Source of the DNA: Streptomyces sp. NBC_01235
GTDB lineage: Bacteria; Actinomycetota; Actinomycetes; Streptomycetales; Streptomycetaceae
Length of the DNA: 64,000 bases
Assembly (NCBI RefSeq): GCF_035989285.1
Contig: NZ_CP108513.1
Span: 5,580,001-5,644,000 of the forward strand
Reading direction: 5' to 3'
A program made the position numbers and the translations under genes. The notes under the pieces were generated by a model, which worked only from the letters and a program-made list of their open reading frames with translations, did no database searches and was not told the DNA's origin. Shown here in pieces: positions 14,956 to 23,624 of the stretch; within the stretch, counting starts at the first letter, position 1, and each line of letters begins with the position of its first letter.

Positions 14956-17481
14956 ATGGCAACGACCACACCAGCCGGTGTGCGGGCTCACGCGAAGCAC
15001 GGCGGAGGGTCCCACGGCTCCGCCGACGACGCTCCGATGACGCACCGGCAGATCATGGAGGCGCTCTCCGGGCTGCTGCTCGGCATGTTCGTCGCGATCC
15101 TCTCCTCCACGATCGTCTCGAACGCCCTCCCGGAGATCATCGGCGACCTCGGCGGCGGCCAGTCCGCCTACACCTGGGTCGTGACCGCCACCCTGCTGGC
15201 GATGACCGCGACCACCCCTCTCTGGGGCAAGCTCGCCGACCTGTACAACAAGAAGGCGCTCGTCCAGATAGCGCTCGTCATCTACGTGCTGGGGTCGGCG
15301 GCCGCCGGGCTGTCCCAGAACCCCGGCATGCTGATCGCCTGCCGTGTCGTCCAGGGCGTCGGCGTGGGCGGCCTCTCCGCCCTCGCGCAGATCGTGATGG
15401 CCGCGATGATCTCCCCGCGTGAGCGCGGGCGCTACTCCGGCTACCTCGGCGCGACGTTCGCCGTCGCCACCGTAGGCGGCCCGCTGCTCGGCGGTGTCAT
15501 CACCGACACCAGCTGGCTCGGCTGGCGCTGGTGCTTCTACGTCGGCGTGCCCTTCGCCGTCATCGCGCTGATCGTGCTGCAGAAGACCCTGCACCTGCCG
15601 GTCGTGAAGCGGGACGTCAAGGTCGACTGGGCCGGCGCGTTCTTCATCTCGGCCGCGGTGTCGCTGCTGCTGGTCTGGGTCACGTTCGCCGGTGACAAGT
15701 ACGACTGGCTGTCGTGGCAGACGTACACCATGGTCGCGGGGTCGGTCCTCCTCGGGCTCGTCTTCGTGTTCGTCGAGTCGAGGGCCGCCGAGCCGATCAT
15801 CCCGCTGCGGCTGTTCCGCAACCGCACCATCACGCTGTCGTCGATCGCGTCGATGTTCGTGGGCGTGGCGATGTTCTCCGGCACGGTTTTCTTCGCGCAG
15901 TACTTCCAGCTGGCCCGGGACGAGTCCCCGACCATGTCGGGCGTCATGACGATCCCGATGATCGGCGCCCTGTTCGTCTCCTCCACCGTCTCCGGGCAGT
16001 TCATCACCAAGACCGGCAAGTGGAAGGCCTGGCTGGTCAGCGGTGGTGTGCTCATCACGGCCGGCCTCGGTCTGCTCGGCACCATCCGCTACGACACGGA
16101 CTACTGGAAGACCGCGGTCTTCATGGCGCTGCTGGGTCTCGGCGTCGGCATGATGATGCAGAACCTGGTGCTGTCCACGCAGAACCAGGTCGACCCAAAG
16201 GACCTCGGCTCCGCCAGCTCCACGGTCACCTTCTTCCGGTCCCTCGGCGGTGCGATGGGCGTCTCGGCGCTGGGCGCCGTCATGGCCAACCGCATCACCG
16301 ACTATGCCAAGGACGGCATCGCCGACCTCGGCCCCCAGTACGCCTCCCTCGCGTCCGGTTCGAGCTCCAGCGACTCCATTCCGGACATGGACAAGCTCCC
16401 CGCGCCGCTGCGCACGGTCATGGAGAGCGCGTACGGCCACGGCATCGCGGACGTCTTCCTGATCGCCTCGGCCCTGGCACTGCTCGCCTTCCTGATCACC
16501 CTGTTCATCAAGGAGGTCCCGCTGAGGACCAAGGGCGCGCTGGCGCAGACGGCTTCCGAGGAGACCCCGGCCCCGGCGGAGGCCGGGACGGCCGAGGAGA
16601 AGGTCCCGAGCTGGGCCGTCGCCGCCTCCACCACCGAGACCGGCGAGCTCGAGGGCACGCAGCGGCTCGCCGCCGTCGCCACGATCGACGCCCCCCAGCC
16701 CGCCCCTCAGTCCCCCTCGGGCGGAATCCCGGTGCACGGCTTCGTGCGCGGCGCGGAGAGCGCGCCCGTGCCGCAGGCCGCCGTCACGCTGATCTCGCTC
16801 GCCGGACGGCAGCTCGGCCGGTCGGTCGCGCAGGCCGACGGTGCCTACGCGCTGGACGCGCCGGGCACGGGTTCGTACGTGCTGATCGCCTCCGCGGACG
16901 GCTTCCAGCCGCAGGCCTCGACGGTCGTCGTGAACGGCGAGCCGGTCGCGTACGACATCCTGCTCAGCGGGACCAGCGGGCTCAGCGGTGTGGTGCGCGC
17001 CGCCGAGTCGGGCGACGGCGTCAAGGACGCGATGGTGATCGTCACCGATGTGCGGGGCGATCTGCTGGCCACCGCGGCCACCGGTGAGCAGGGCGAGTTC
17101 TCCTTCACGGAGCTGGTGCCGGGTGCCGTGACCGTCGCGGTGAACGCCGTCGGGTTCCGGCCGCGCGCCCTGCCCCTCGAGATCGGCGCGACGGGCGTGA
17201 CCCGCGCGGAGGTCGTCCTCGAGGCGGGCGCCCAGCTCCAGGGCGTCGTCCGGGCGCCGCACGGTCCGCTGGCCGACGCGCGCGTGACGCTCGTGGACGC
17301 GGCGGGCAACGTGGTCGGCACGGCCACCACCGGCGCGGACGGGGCGTACGCCTTCGCCGACCTCGACGGCGGCGAGTACACGGTCATCGCGACCGGCTAC
17401 CCGCCGGTGGCCACCGCGCTGACCGTGACAGGCACCGGCGTGGACGGCCACGACATCGAACTCGCCCACCCCGGCGAGTAG
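14956..17481 (+). CDS. DHA2 (EmrB/QacA) MFS efflux pump fused to carboxypeptidase-regulatory-like domains
   Basis: An 841-aa protein with AGAAGGA ahead of ATG 14956. Residues about 35-530 are a 14-helix drug:H+ antiporter: ALSGLLLGMFVAILSSTIVS, motif A GKLADLYNKKALV and motif C-like GVGGLSALAQIVMAAMI. After a Pro/Ala linker the C terminus has three repeats of about 80 aa with the CarboxypepD_reg/CnaB pattern: VPQAAVTLISLAGRQLGRSV, DAMVIVTDVRGDLLATAATG and DARVTLVDAAGNVVGTATTG, each ending G-x-Y-x-F/V. Pumps with such beta-domain tails occur in Streptomyces. The tail may sit on the cytoplasmic side. The MarR gene upstream suggests drug-inducible expression. Confidence 0.92.
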   Translation: MATTTPAGVRAHAKHGGGSHGSADDAPMTHRQIMEALSGLLLGMFVAILSSTIVSNALPEIIGDLGGGQSAYTWVVTATLLAMTATTPLWGKLADLYNKKALVQIALVIYVLGSAAAGLSQNPGMLIACRVVQGVGVGGLSALAQIVMAAMISPRERGRYSGYLGATFAVATVGGPLLGGVITDTSWLGWRWCFYVGVPFAVIALIVLQKTLHLPVVKRDVKVDWAGAFFISAAVSLLLVWVTFAGDKYDWLSWQTYTMVAGSVLLGLVFVFVESRAAEPIIPLRLFRNRTITLSSIASMFVGVAMFSGTVFFAQYFQLARDESPTMSGVMTIPMIGALFVSSTVSGQFITKTGKWKAWLVSGGVLITAGLGLLGTIRYDTDYWKTAVFMALLGLGVGMMMQNLVLSTQNQVDPKDLGSASSTVTFFRSLGGAMGVSALGAVMANRITDYAKDGIADLGPQYASLASGSSSSDSIPDMDKLPAPLRTVMESAYGHGIADVFLIASALALLAFLITLFIKEVPLRTKGALAQTASEETPAPAEAGTAEEKVPSWAVAASTTETGELEGTQRLAAVATIDAPQPAPQSPSGGIPVHGFVRGAESAPVPQAAVTLISLAGRQLGRSVAQADGAYALDAPGTGSYVLIASADGFQPQASTVVVNGEPVAYDILLSGTSGLSGVVRAAESGDGVKDAMVIVTDVRGDLLATAATGEQGEFSFTELVPGAVTVAVNAVGFRPRALPLEIGATGVTRAEVVLEAGAQLQGVVRAPHGPLADARVTLVDAAGNVVGTATTGADGAYAFADLDGGEYTVIATGYPPVATALTVTGTGVDGHDIELAHPGE

Positions 17482-17499
17482 TTCGGTTCGTCATCTGCT

Positions 17500-17538
17500 C
17501 CGGCCCGGTGCGGGGGTTCACCCCCCGCACCGGGCCGG
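17500..17538 (+). terminator. Hairpin between the pump and the YceI gene
   Basis: CCGGCCCGGTGCGGGGG / CCCCCGCACCGGGCCGG, a 17-bp stem with a 5-nt loop. It lies between cotranscribed-looking genes, so it may attenuate rather than fully stop transcription. Confidence 0.8.
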
Positions 17539-17569
17539 TCCCGGTTCGAGGCACAGAGGAGTGAGTGAG

Positions 17570-18394
17570 ATGGGACTGACCGCGAAGATCCGCACGCGGG
17601 ACGGGTGGGCCGTGTCGCACGCGGTCGTCACGGTGACCGACATGACGGGCGGCCAGGTGCTGCGCGCCGAGGCGGACGGGGAAGGAGCCGTACGGGACAC
17701 GACCGGGCTCGCCCCGGGGGCGTACACGGTGATCGTCACGGCCGTCGGGTACGCGCCCACGGCCTCCAGCGCGATCCTGACGGCTGGGGGAGGGCGGATC
17801 GAGGTCGGCACCGTGACCCTGGCCCGGCAGGGCGGCACGGAGCTGCCCCCGCCCGGCCCCTGGACCGTCGACCCGGCGCACTCGACCGTCGGCGCGGTCG
17901 CCCAGCACCTGGGCATCTCCAGTGTGCGCGGCCGGTTCACGGACTTCACGGCGTCCGTCGAGATCGCCCCGGACGACGTCGCCAAGTCCCGTGTGGAGGC
18001 GGTCATCCGGGCGGCCTCCATCGACACTGGCAACGCCATGCGCGACACCCATCTGCGCTCGGCGGACTTCCTGGACGTCGAGACATACCCGGAGCTCACC
18101 TACCGCTCGGCCGCCCTGACCCCGGCCGGCCCGGACCGCTGGACCGTCCACGGCGAGCTGACCATGCGCGGGGTGTCCCGTCCGGTGGAACTGGACCTGG
18201 CCCACCTCGGCACCGGATCGGACCCGTGGGGCGGAACCCGGGCGGCCTTCCGGGCGACGACGGAACTGCGACGCGAGGACTTCGCCATGGACTACAACCA
18301 GGTCGTCCAGGCGGGCATCGCGGCCATCGGTACGACCCTGAAGGTCGAACTGGACGTCCAGGCGGTGCAGGGGGACGCCCTGCCGCAGCCATAG
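17570..18394 (+). CDS. YceI family protein with N-terminal carboxypeptidase-regulatory-like domain
   Basis: A 274-aa protein. ATG 17570 is preferred because AGAGGAG lies 8 bases upstream. Residues 1-85 form one more copy of the beta-domain seen in the upstream pump (AVVTVTDMTGGQVLRAEADG). Residues 95-270 are a YceI lipocalin-like domain: WTVDPAHSTVGAVAQHLGIS, VRGRFTDFTASVEIAPDDVA, FLDVETYPELTYRSAAL and AMDYNQV. YceI proteins bind isoprenoids or similar lipids. No signal peptide. The shared domain links it functionally to the pump. Confidence 0.9.
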   Translation: MGLTAKIRTRDGWAVSHAVVTVTDMTGGQVLRAEADGEGAVRDTTGLAPGAYTVIVTAVGYAPTASSAILTAGGGRIEVGTVTLARQGGTELPPPGPWTVDPAHSTVGAVAQHLGISSVRGRFTDFTASVEIAPDDVAKSRVEAVIRAASIDTGNAMRDTHLRSADFLDVETYPELTYRSAALTPAGPDRWTVHGELTMRGVSRPVELDLAHLGTGSDPWGGTRAAFRATTELRREDFAMDYNQVVQAGIAAIGTTLKVELDVQAVQGDALPQP

Positions 18395-18515
18395 CCATGG
18401 CCACAGGCCCAGGTACCGGCACCGGCACCGGTACAGACAAAGACACAGACACAGGCGCAGTCGTAGGCACGGCAGGGTCAGCCGCGAGGGGGGTTCCGGC
18501 GCCTAGGGTGGCCCC

Positions 18516-18989
18516 ATGGCACCGAACATCGCGACGAACACCAAGGTCTCCCTGGACGAGCTGCTGGACTTCGTCCGCCCCCGACACCGCGCGATCCTGC
18601 TCACCCGGCGCACCGACGGCAGCGCCCAGGCATCGCCGCTGACCTGCGGGGTCGACGACTCGGGGCGGATCGTCGTCTCCACCTACCCCGAGCGGGCCAA
18701 GACCCGCAACGCCAAGCGGGACGAGCGGGTCAGCATCCTCGTGCTGAGCGACGACTGGAACGGGCCCTGGGTCCAGATCGACGGCACGGCCGAGGTCGTC
18801 GACACGCCGGAATCCGTCGAGCCGCTCGTGGAGTACTACCGCAACATCGCCGGCGAGCACCCCGACTGGGACGAGTACCGGCAGGCGATGCTGAAGCAGG
18901 GAAAGTCCATCATCCGGGTCACACCGCAGCGCTGGGGACCGGTGGCGACGGGCGGCTTCCCGGCGCGGCTGGTGACCGACGAGGGATGA
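18516..18989 (+). CDS. PPOX-class F420-dependent oxidoreductase
   Basis: A 157-aa split-beta-barrel flavin/F420 protein. After LLDFVRPRHRAILLTRRTDG come ASPLTCGVDDSGRIVVSTYP, KTRNAKRDERVSILVLSDDW, WVQIDGTAEVVDTPESV and a late LKQGKSIIRVTPQRWGP. This matches the PPOX F420 group, which reduces diverse substrates with F420H2. TAGGGT at 18503-18508 is 7 bases from the ATG, so a leaderless transcript is likely. It is convergent with the TetR gene. Confidence 0.88.
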   Translation: MAPNIATNTKVSLDELLDFVRPRHRAILLTRRTDGSAQASPLTCGVDDSGRIVVSTYPERAKTRNAKRDERVSILVLSDDWNGPWVQIDGTAEVVDTPESVEPLVEYYRNIAGEHPDWDEYRQAMLKQGKSIIRVTPQRWGPVATGGFPARLVTDEG

Positions 18990-19034
18990 CGAGGAGGGCC
19001 GAAGGGGTGACCGGGGGAGCGAAGGGTCCTGAGG

Positions 19035-19799
19035 TCAGCCGCGTTCCACCATCGCCTCGATGCCCGCCACCAGCAGGTCCAGGGCGAAGGTGAAGTCGCG
19101 GTCCAGCATCTCGGCGACCGTGTCGCCGCCGCGGGCCGCCATGAGGCTCTTGGACTGCTCGACGATCTCCGCGGTCTGCGGGGCCTCGGCGCTCGCGCTC
19201 AGGGCATGCTGGAAGTACTCGTCCGGACTCAGACCGGTGTCCGCGGCGCGCGCGAAGAAGTGGCCCTCGATCGTGCCGTAGCCGTACACGAACTGGGAGA
19301 CGGCCGAGATCGCGCCGGTGATGCCGTGCGCGGGCAGGCCGGTGCGCAGCACGATCTGCTGGACCGTGCGGGAGAAGCGCAGGGAGTTCGGGCCGAGGTT
19401 GAGGTAGCGGCCGGCGAGCGGGGACAGCCAGGCGTGGCGGACCAGCAGCCCGCGGTAGGCCGTGGCCAGCGTGCGCAGTTGCTCGCGCCAGTCCGCGCCC
19501 TCGTCCTGCGGGTCGGGCAGATCCTCCAGTTCGCCGTAGACCCTGTCCAGGGCGAGTTCGAGGAGGTCGTCCTTGGTGTCGACGTACCAGTACACGGACA
19601 TCGCCGTCACGTTCAACTCGGCCGCCAGCCGCCGCATGGAGAACCTGGTCAGCCCCTCGGTGTCCAGCAGCCGTACGGTGACCTCGGTGATCCGGTCCAG
19701 GTCGAGCCCGGAGGGCTGCCCTCCGCCCCGCCCACGCCGACGCGCCCTGCCTTCCAGCCACACGCTGTGCCGGGCGGCATCCTTGGCGGTCTCGGCCAT
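19035..19799 (-). CDS. TetR/AcrR family transcriptional regulator
   Basis: A 254-aa protein. A basic N-terminal tail (RARRRGRGGG) precedes the HTH (GLTRFSMRRLAAELNVTAMS, VYWYVDTKDDLLEL). A C-terminal TetR_C-type ligand domain runs from about residue 100 (WREQLRTLATAYRGLLVRHA) to the end. It diverges from the glycosyltransferase gene, and a perfect 10-6-10 inverted repeat lies 76 bp upstream of its start. The ligand is unknown. It may act independently of, or together with, the RAE described next. Confidence 0.9.
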   Translation of the reverse strand: MAETAKDAARHSVWLEGRARRRGRGGGQPSGLDLDRITEVTVRLLDTEGLTRFSMRRLAAELNVTAMSVYWYVDTKDDLLELALDRVYGELEDLPDPQDEGADWREQLRTLATAYRGLLVRHAWLSPLAGRYLNLGPNSLRFSRTVQQIVLRTGLPAHGITGAISAVSQFVYGYGTIEGHFFARAADTGLSPDEYFQHALSASAEAPQTAEIVEQSKSLMAARGGDTVAEMLDRDFTFALDLLVAGIEAMVERG

Positions 19800-19874
19800 G
19801 ACAGGGCACCTTCCTCACATCGCGGTCACCAGGGAAGATGCTAGGCCTGCGGCAGAGGCAGAGGAAAAAGCGAA

Positions 19875-19900
19875 GGCAAGGAGTTCGCCCACTCCTTGCC
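19875..19900. promoter_or_regulatory. TetR operator candidate
   Basis: GGCAAGGAGT-TCGCCC-ACTCCTTGCC is a perfect 10-bp inverted repeat between the divergent TetR and glycosyltransferase genes. An AT-rich stretch CTTAACTTATAG follows. Probably bound by the adjacent TetR protein. Confidence 0.7.
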
Positions 19901-19923
19901 ACTCTTAACTTATAGCGCACCGG

Positions 19924-19943
19924 GGGGCTTGCGGCAAGGCCCC
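19924..19943 (+). promoter_or_regulatory. Rifamycin-associated element (RAE)
   Basis: GGGGCTTGCGGCAAGGCCCC is, from memory, an exact match to the RAE palindrome described upstream of rifamycin-inactivating genes (rgt, rox, rph, arr and helicase genes) in actinomycetes. It lies 59-78 bp before the glycosyltransferase start. The RAE marks rifamycin-inducible transcription. Here it predicts induction of the glycosyltransferase and HelR-like genes. Confidence 0.85.
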
Positions 19944-20001
19944 CCTCGTACCGCACAATCGTCGACCGAACGCCATGACCTGCGGAAATCGGAGTCGCGA
20001 A

Positions 20002-21246
20002 GTGCGTGTGCTGTTGACGACATGGGGATCGCGCGGAGATGTCGAACCGCTGGCGGGACTGGCGGTTGCGTTGCGGGAACTCGGCGCGCAGGTGCGGGTG
20101 TGCGCGCCGCCGGACGAGGAGTTCGCGGCGCTGCTGGCGCGTGTCGGCGTGCCGCTGGTGCCGCTCGGCCCGACGGTGCGCTCGGTGGTCGCCGGAACGA
20201 AGCCACCGACGGCGGAAGCCGCGTTCCGGCTCGCCCCCGAGCTGGTCGCCGCGCGGTTCGACACGCTCACCGCGGCGGCCGAGGGATGCGACGCGCTGCT
20301 GGCAACCGGCCTGATGCCGGCCGGCGCGCGGGACGTGGCCGAGAAACTGGGCATCCCCTACGTGCTCGCGTGCTTCCACGTCTTCGGACTGCCGTCGCGG
20401 CACTTCCCTCCGGGGAGGCGGCCGGGCACGCCGTCCCCGCGGGACGAGACCGACAACCGGGTGCTGTGGGAGCAGGACGCCCAGCGGGTGAACGCGTTGT
20501 ACGGCGAGGCGCTCAACAGCCGTCGGGCGGCGATCGGTCTGCCGCCGGTGGACAACGTCCGCGACCACGTCCTCACCGACCGGCCGTGGCTGGCGGCGGA
20601 CGCGACGCTGTGTCCGTCGCAGGGCATGACGGACCTCGACATCGTCCAGACCGGGGCGTGGATCCTGCCCGACGACCGTCCGCTCCCCAAGGAGCTGGAG
20701 GCGTTCCTGGGGGCCGGCGCACCGCCGGTGTACGTGGGCTTCGGCAGCATGGCCTCGCACGCCCCGAAGGACATCGCCCGGGTGGCCATCGAAGCGAGCC
20801 GCGCGCAGGGCCGCCGCGTACTCCTCGCCCGCGGCTGGGCGGGCCTGGCCCCGATCGACGACGCCGACGACTGCTTCGTCGTCGGCGAGGTCAACCAGCA
20901 GGAGCTGTTCCGCCGGGTGGCCGCCGTCGTGCACCACGGCGGCGCGGGCACCACGACGACGGCCACCCGGGCCGGCGCGCCCCAGGTGGTGGTTCCCCTG
21001 ATCGCGGACCAGCCGTACTGGGGCCGCCGGGTCACCGAGCTGGGCATCGGCGCGGCACACGACGGCCCGACGCCGAACTTCGAGTCCCTGTCGGCCGCCC
21101 TCAGAACGGCCCTGACCCCCGAGACCCGCGCACAGGCGACCACCGTGGCCGCCGCGATCCGCACCGACGGGGCGACGGTGGCCGCGAAGCTGCTGCTCGA
21201 CGCGGTCGGCCGGGACGGCCGGGACAGGCCGCCCGTGCCCGCGTGA
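20002..21246 (+). CDS. rgt: GT1-family glycosyltransferase, probable rifamycin glycosyltransferase
   Basis: A 414-aa GT-B enzyme starting VRVLLTTWGSRGDVEPLAGL, the typical acceptor-side loop of antibiotic glycosyltransferases. The C-terminal donor site has VVHHGGAGTTTTATRAGAPQ then VPLIADQPYWGRRVTELGIG, the UDP-sugar motif. GTG 20002 follows GGAG; ATG 19975 in the same frame is an alternative. The RAE directly upstream and the HelR-type gene downstream point to glycosylation of rifamycins at the 23-OH, as described for Rgt enzymes. Without the context it would only be a GT1 macrolide-type transferase. Confidence 0.8.
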   Translation: MRVLLTTWGSRGDVEPLAGLAVALRELGAQVRVCAPPDEEFAALLARVGVPLVPLGPTVRSVVAGTKPPTAEAAFRLAPELVAARFDTLTAAAEGCDALLATGLMPAGARDVAEKLGIPYVLACFHVFGLPSRHFPPGRRPGTPSPRDETDNRVLWEQDAQRVNALYGEALNSRRAAIGLPPVDNVRDHVLTDRPWLAADATLCPSQGMTDLDIVQTGAWILPDDRPLPKELEAFLGAGAPPVYVGFGSMASHAPKDIARVAIEASRAQGRRVLLARGWAGLAPIDDADDCFVVGEVNQQELFRRVAAVVHHGGAGTTTTATRAGAPQVVVPLIADQPYWGRRVTELGIGAAHDGPTPNFESLSAALRTALTPETRAQATTVAAAIRTDGATVAAKLLLDAVGRDGRDRPPVPA

Positions 21247-21321
21247 GGTCCGTCACCCCGGTCCGAACGCCCTGTCCTTGCGTGCCATGGTCGTAAGCGA
21301 CCCCATATCGGAGCTGATGAT

Positions 21322-23508
21322 TTGAACCCCCTGACCACCAGCGCGTTCGACCTTCCCGACCGCCTCTCCGCCAAGGCCGGCCCGGCGCTGATCGCCGACG
21401 ACGAGCAGCACTTCGCGGCCATCGCGGAGTGCCTCGACGAGGCGATCGCCGAACTGTCCGACCGTCTCGACGCCGAGCGCAGGGCACCCGGCGGCCTCGG
21501 CCGGCACGCGATGGACCGGGACACGGAGATCCACCGGCTGACCGGCCGGCTGCGCGCCCTGCGCCGCTTCGGTCTGGACCTGTGCCTCGGACACATGGTC
21601 GACGCGGACAGCGCCGAGCCCCTGTACATCGGACGGCTCGGCCTGACCGACAGCGCGGGGCGCCGGCTGCTGGTCGACTGGCGCTCCCCCGCGGCCGAGC
21701 CGTTCTTCGGGGCCACCCACGCCAACCCGATGGGGCTGGCGAGCCGCCGCCGCTACCGCTGGACCCGCGGCCGGATCAGCGACTACTGGGACGAGGTGTT
21801 CACCTCGGACGGGTTCGCCGGGCATGCCGCGCTCGACGACCAGTCCGCCTTCATCGCCAGCCTGGGCACCAACCGGTCGGCGCGGATGCGCGACGTGCTC
21901 GGCACCATCCAGGCCGACCAGGACGCCATCATCCGCGCGGGATCCCGCGGCGCTCTCGTCGTCGACGGCGGTCCGGGCACGGGCAAGACCGTCGTCGCCC
22001 TGCACCGCTCCGCCTACCTCCTCTACTCCGACCCGCGTCTCGGGCACCGCCGGGGCGGTGTGCTGTTCGTCGGTCCGAGCCGGCCCTACCTGGGCTATGT
22101 CGCCGACGTCCTGCCGAGCCTCGGCGAGGAGGGCGTGCAGACCTGCACGCTGCGGGACCTCGTCTCCGAGGGCGCCGCGGCGGCCGTCGAGGCCGACCCG
22201 GAGGTGGCCCGCCTGAAGTCGTCCGCGAACCTGGTGAAGGCGCTCGACAAGGCCGTCAGGTTCTACGAGGAGCCGCCCGCCGAGGGGATGACGGTCACGA
22301 CCCACTGGTCCGACGTACAGCTGACGGCCGCCGACTGGGCCGTGGCCTTCGATGCGGCGGAACCCGGCACTCCGCACAACGACGCGCGCGAGCAGGTCTG
22401 GGAGGAGCTGCTCACGATCCTGATGGACAAGCACGAAGGCGAGCACGACGGCGAGGACGTCCCGCCCGCCCTGTTGCGCAAGTCGCTGCTGCAGAACAGG
22501 GAACTGCTCACGGCCTTCAACCGCGCGTGGCCGCTGCTCGAAGCGGCCGACCTCGTCTCGGACCTGTGGACCGTGCCCGCCTACCTGCGGATGTGCGCTC
22601 CCTGGCTCAGCCGCGACGACGTCCGGCTGCTCCAGCGCGCGGATGCCCAGGCCTGGACGGTGTCCGACCTGCCGCTCCTGGACGCGGCGCGGCAGCGGCT
22701 CGGCGACCCGGAGGCGGCGCGGCGCAAGCGCCGGCACGGGGCCGTCCTCGCCGCCCAGCGCGAGCGCATGGCACAGGTCGTCGACAACCTGATCGAGGCC
22801 ACGGCCAACTCCGGCGCCGACGGGGACGACGGCGAAGGCCTGGTGACGATGCTGCGCGGCGAGGACGCCAAGGTCAGCCTGGTCGACGAGACCGAACTGC
22901 CCACCGTCGAACCGGACCTGCTGGTCGGCCCGTTCGCGCACGTCGTCGTGGACGAGGCGCAGGAACTGACCGACGCGGAGTGGCAGATGCTGCTGGTGCG
23001 CTGCCCGTCCCGGAGCTTCACCATCGTCGGGGACCGCGCCCAGGCCCGGCACGGGTTCACGGAGTCGTGGCAGGAACGGCTGGAGCGGGTCGGGTTCGAC
23101 CGGATCGGCCTGGCCTCCCTGAGCATCAACTACCGGACGCCCGAGGAGATCATGACGGAGGCCGAGCCGGTCATCCGGGCCGCGCTCCCGGACGCCAACG
23201 TGCCGACGTCGGTCCGCAGCGGCGGCGTCCCCGTCGTCCACGGATCCGTCGCGGAGCTGAGCTCCGTCGTCGACACCTGGCTCGCCGCGCATGCCGACGG
23301 GATCGCCTGCGTCATCGGCGATCCGTCCTTCCGGCCGACGTCGTCCCGTGTCCGGTCGCTGACCCCGGAGCTGTCGAAGGGGCTCGAGTTCGACCTGGTC
23401 GTCCTCGTCGACCCGGAGGGGTTCGGCGAGGGCATCGAAGGGGCGGTCGACCGCTATGTCGCGATGACCCGGGCGACCCAGCGACTCGTCGTCCTCACGA
23501 GCTCCTGA
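21322..23508 (+). CDS. helR: RNA polymerase recycling motor ATPase HelR (HelD class)
   Basis: A 728-aa UvrD/Rep-like superfamily 1 protein. TTG 21322 with GGAG 8 bases upstream gives the start. The N-terminal antiparallel helical arm (residues 20-85) is followed by WRSPAAEPFFGATHANP, Walker A GGPGTGKT (216-223), VVVDEAQELTDAEWQML (Walker B), VGDRAQARHG, LSINYRTPEEIM and a final motif VAMTRATQRLVVLTSS. HelD proteins dislodge stalled RNA polymerase. The HelR subgroup displaces rifamycin from RNA polymerase and confers tolerance. Its place behind the RAE and rgt fits that subgroup. Length is right for HelR. Confidence 0.85.
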   Translation: MNPLTTSAFDLPDRLSAKAGPALIADDEQHFAAIAECLDEAIAELSDRLDAERRAPGGLGRHAMDRDTEIHRLTGRLRALRRFGLDLCLGHMVDADSAEPLYIGRLGLTDSAGRRLLVDWRSPAAEPFFGATHANPMGLASRRRYRWTRGRISDYWDEVFTSDGFAGHAALDDQSAFIASLGTNRSARMRDVLGTIQADQDAIIRAGSRGALVVDGGPGTGKTVVALHRSAYLLYSDPRLGHRRGGVLFVGPSRPYLGYVADVLPSLGEEGVQTCTLRDLVSEGAAAAVEADPEVARLKSSANLVKALDKAVRFYEEPPAEGMTVTTHWSDVQLTAADWAVAFDAAEPGTPHNDAREQVWEELLTILMDKHEGEHDGEDVPPALLRKSLLQNRELLTAFNRAWPLLEAADLVSDLWTVPAYLRMCAPWLSRDDVRLLQRADAQAWTVSDLPLLDAARQRLGDPEAARRKRRHGAVLAAQRERMAQVVDNLIEATANSGADGDDGEGLVTMLRGEDAKVSLVDETELPTVEPDLLVGPFAHVVVDEAQELTDAEWQMLLVRCPSRSFTIVGDRAQARHGFTESWQERLERVGFDRIGLASLSINYRTPEEIMTEAEPVIRAALPDANVPTSVRSGGVPVVHGSVAELSSVVDTWLAAHADGIACVIGDPSFRPTSSRVRSLTPELSKGLEFDLVVLVDPEGFGEGIEGAVDRYVAMTRATQRLVVLTSS

Positions 23509-23574
23509 CGCGGTGACGGTGGCCCGGCCGGCGTCCGCCGGGTCACCGGCTGTCAGGAGATCCGACGAGGTCAC

Positions 23575-23610
23575 GAAGAAGGGCAGTGACCGCGGTCACC
23601 GCCCTTCTTC
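23575..23610. terminator. Bidirectional terminator between helR and the GT39 gene
   Basis: GAAGAAGGGC-a-GTGACCGCGGTCAC-c-GCCCTTCTTC is a long near-perfect palindrome between the convergent genes. Confidence 0.85.
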
Positions 23611-23624
23611 CCGACTACAGGACG

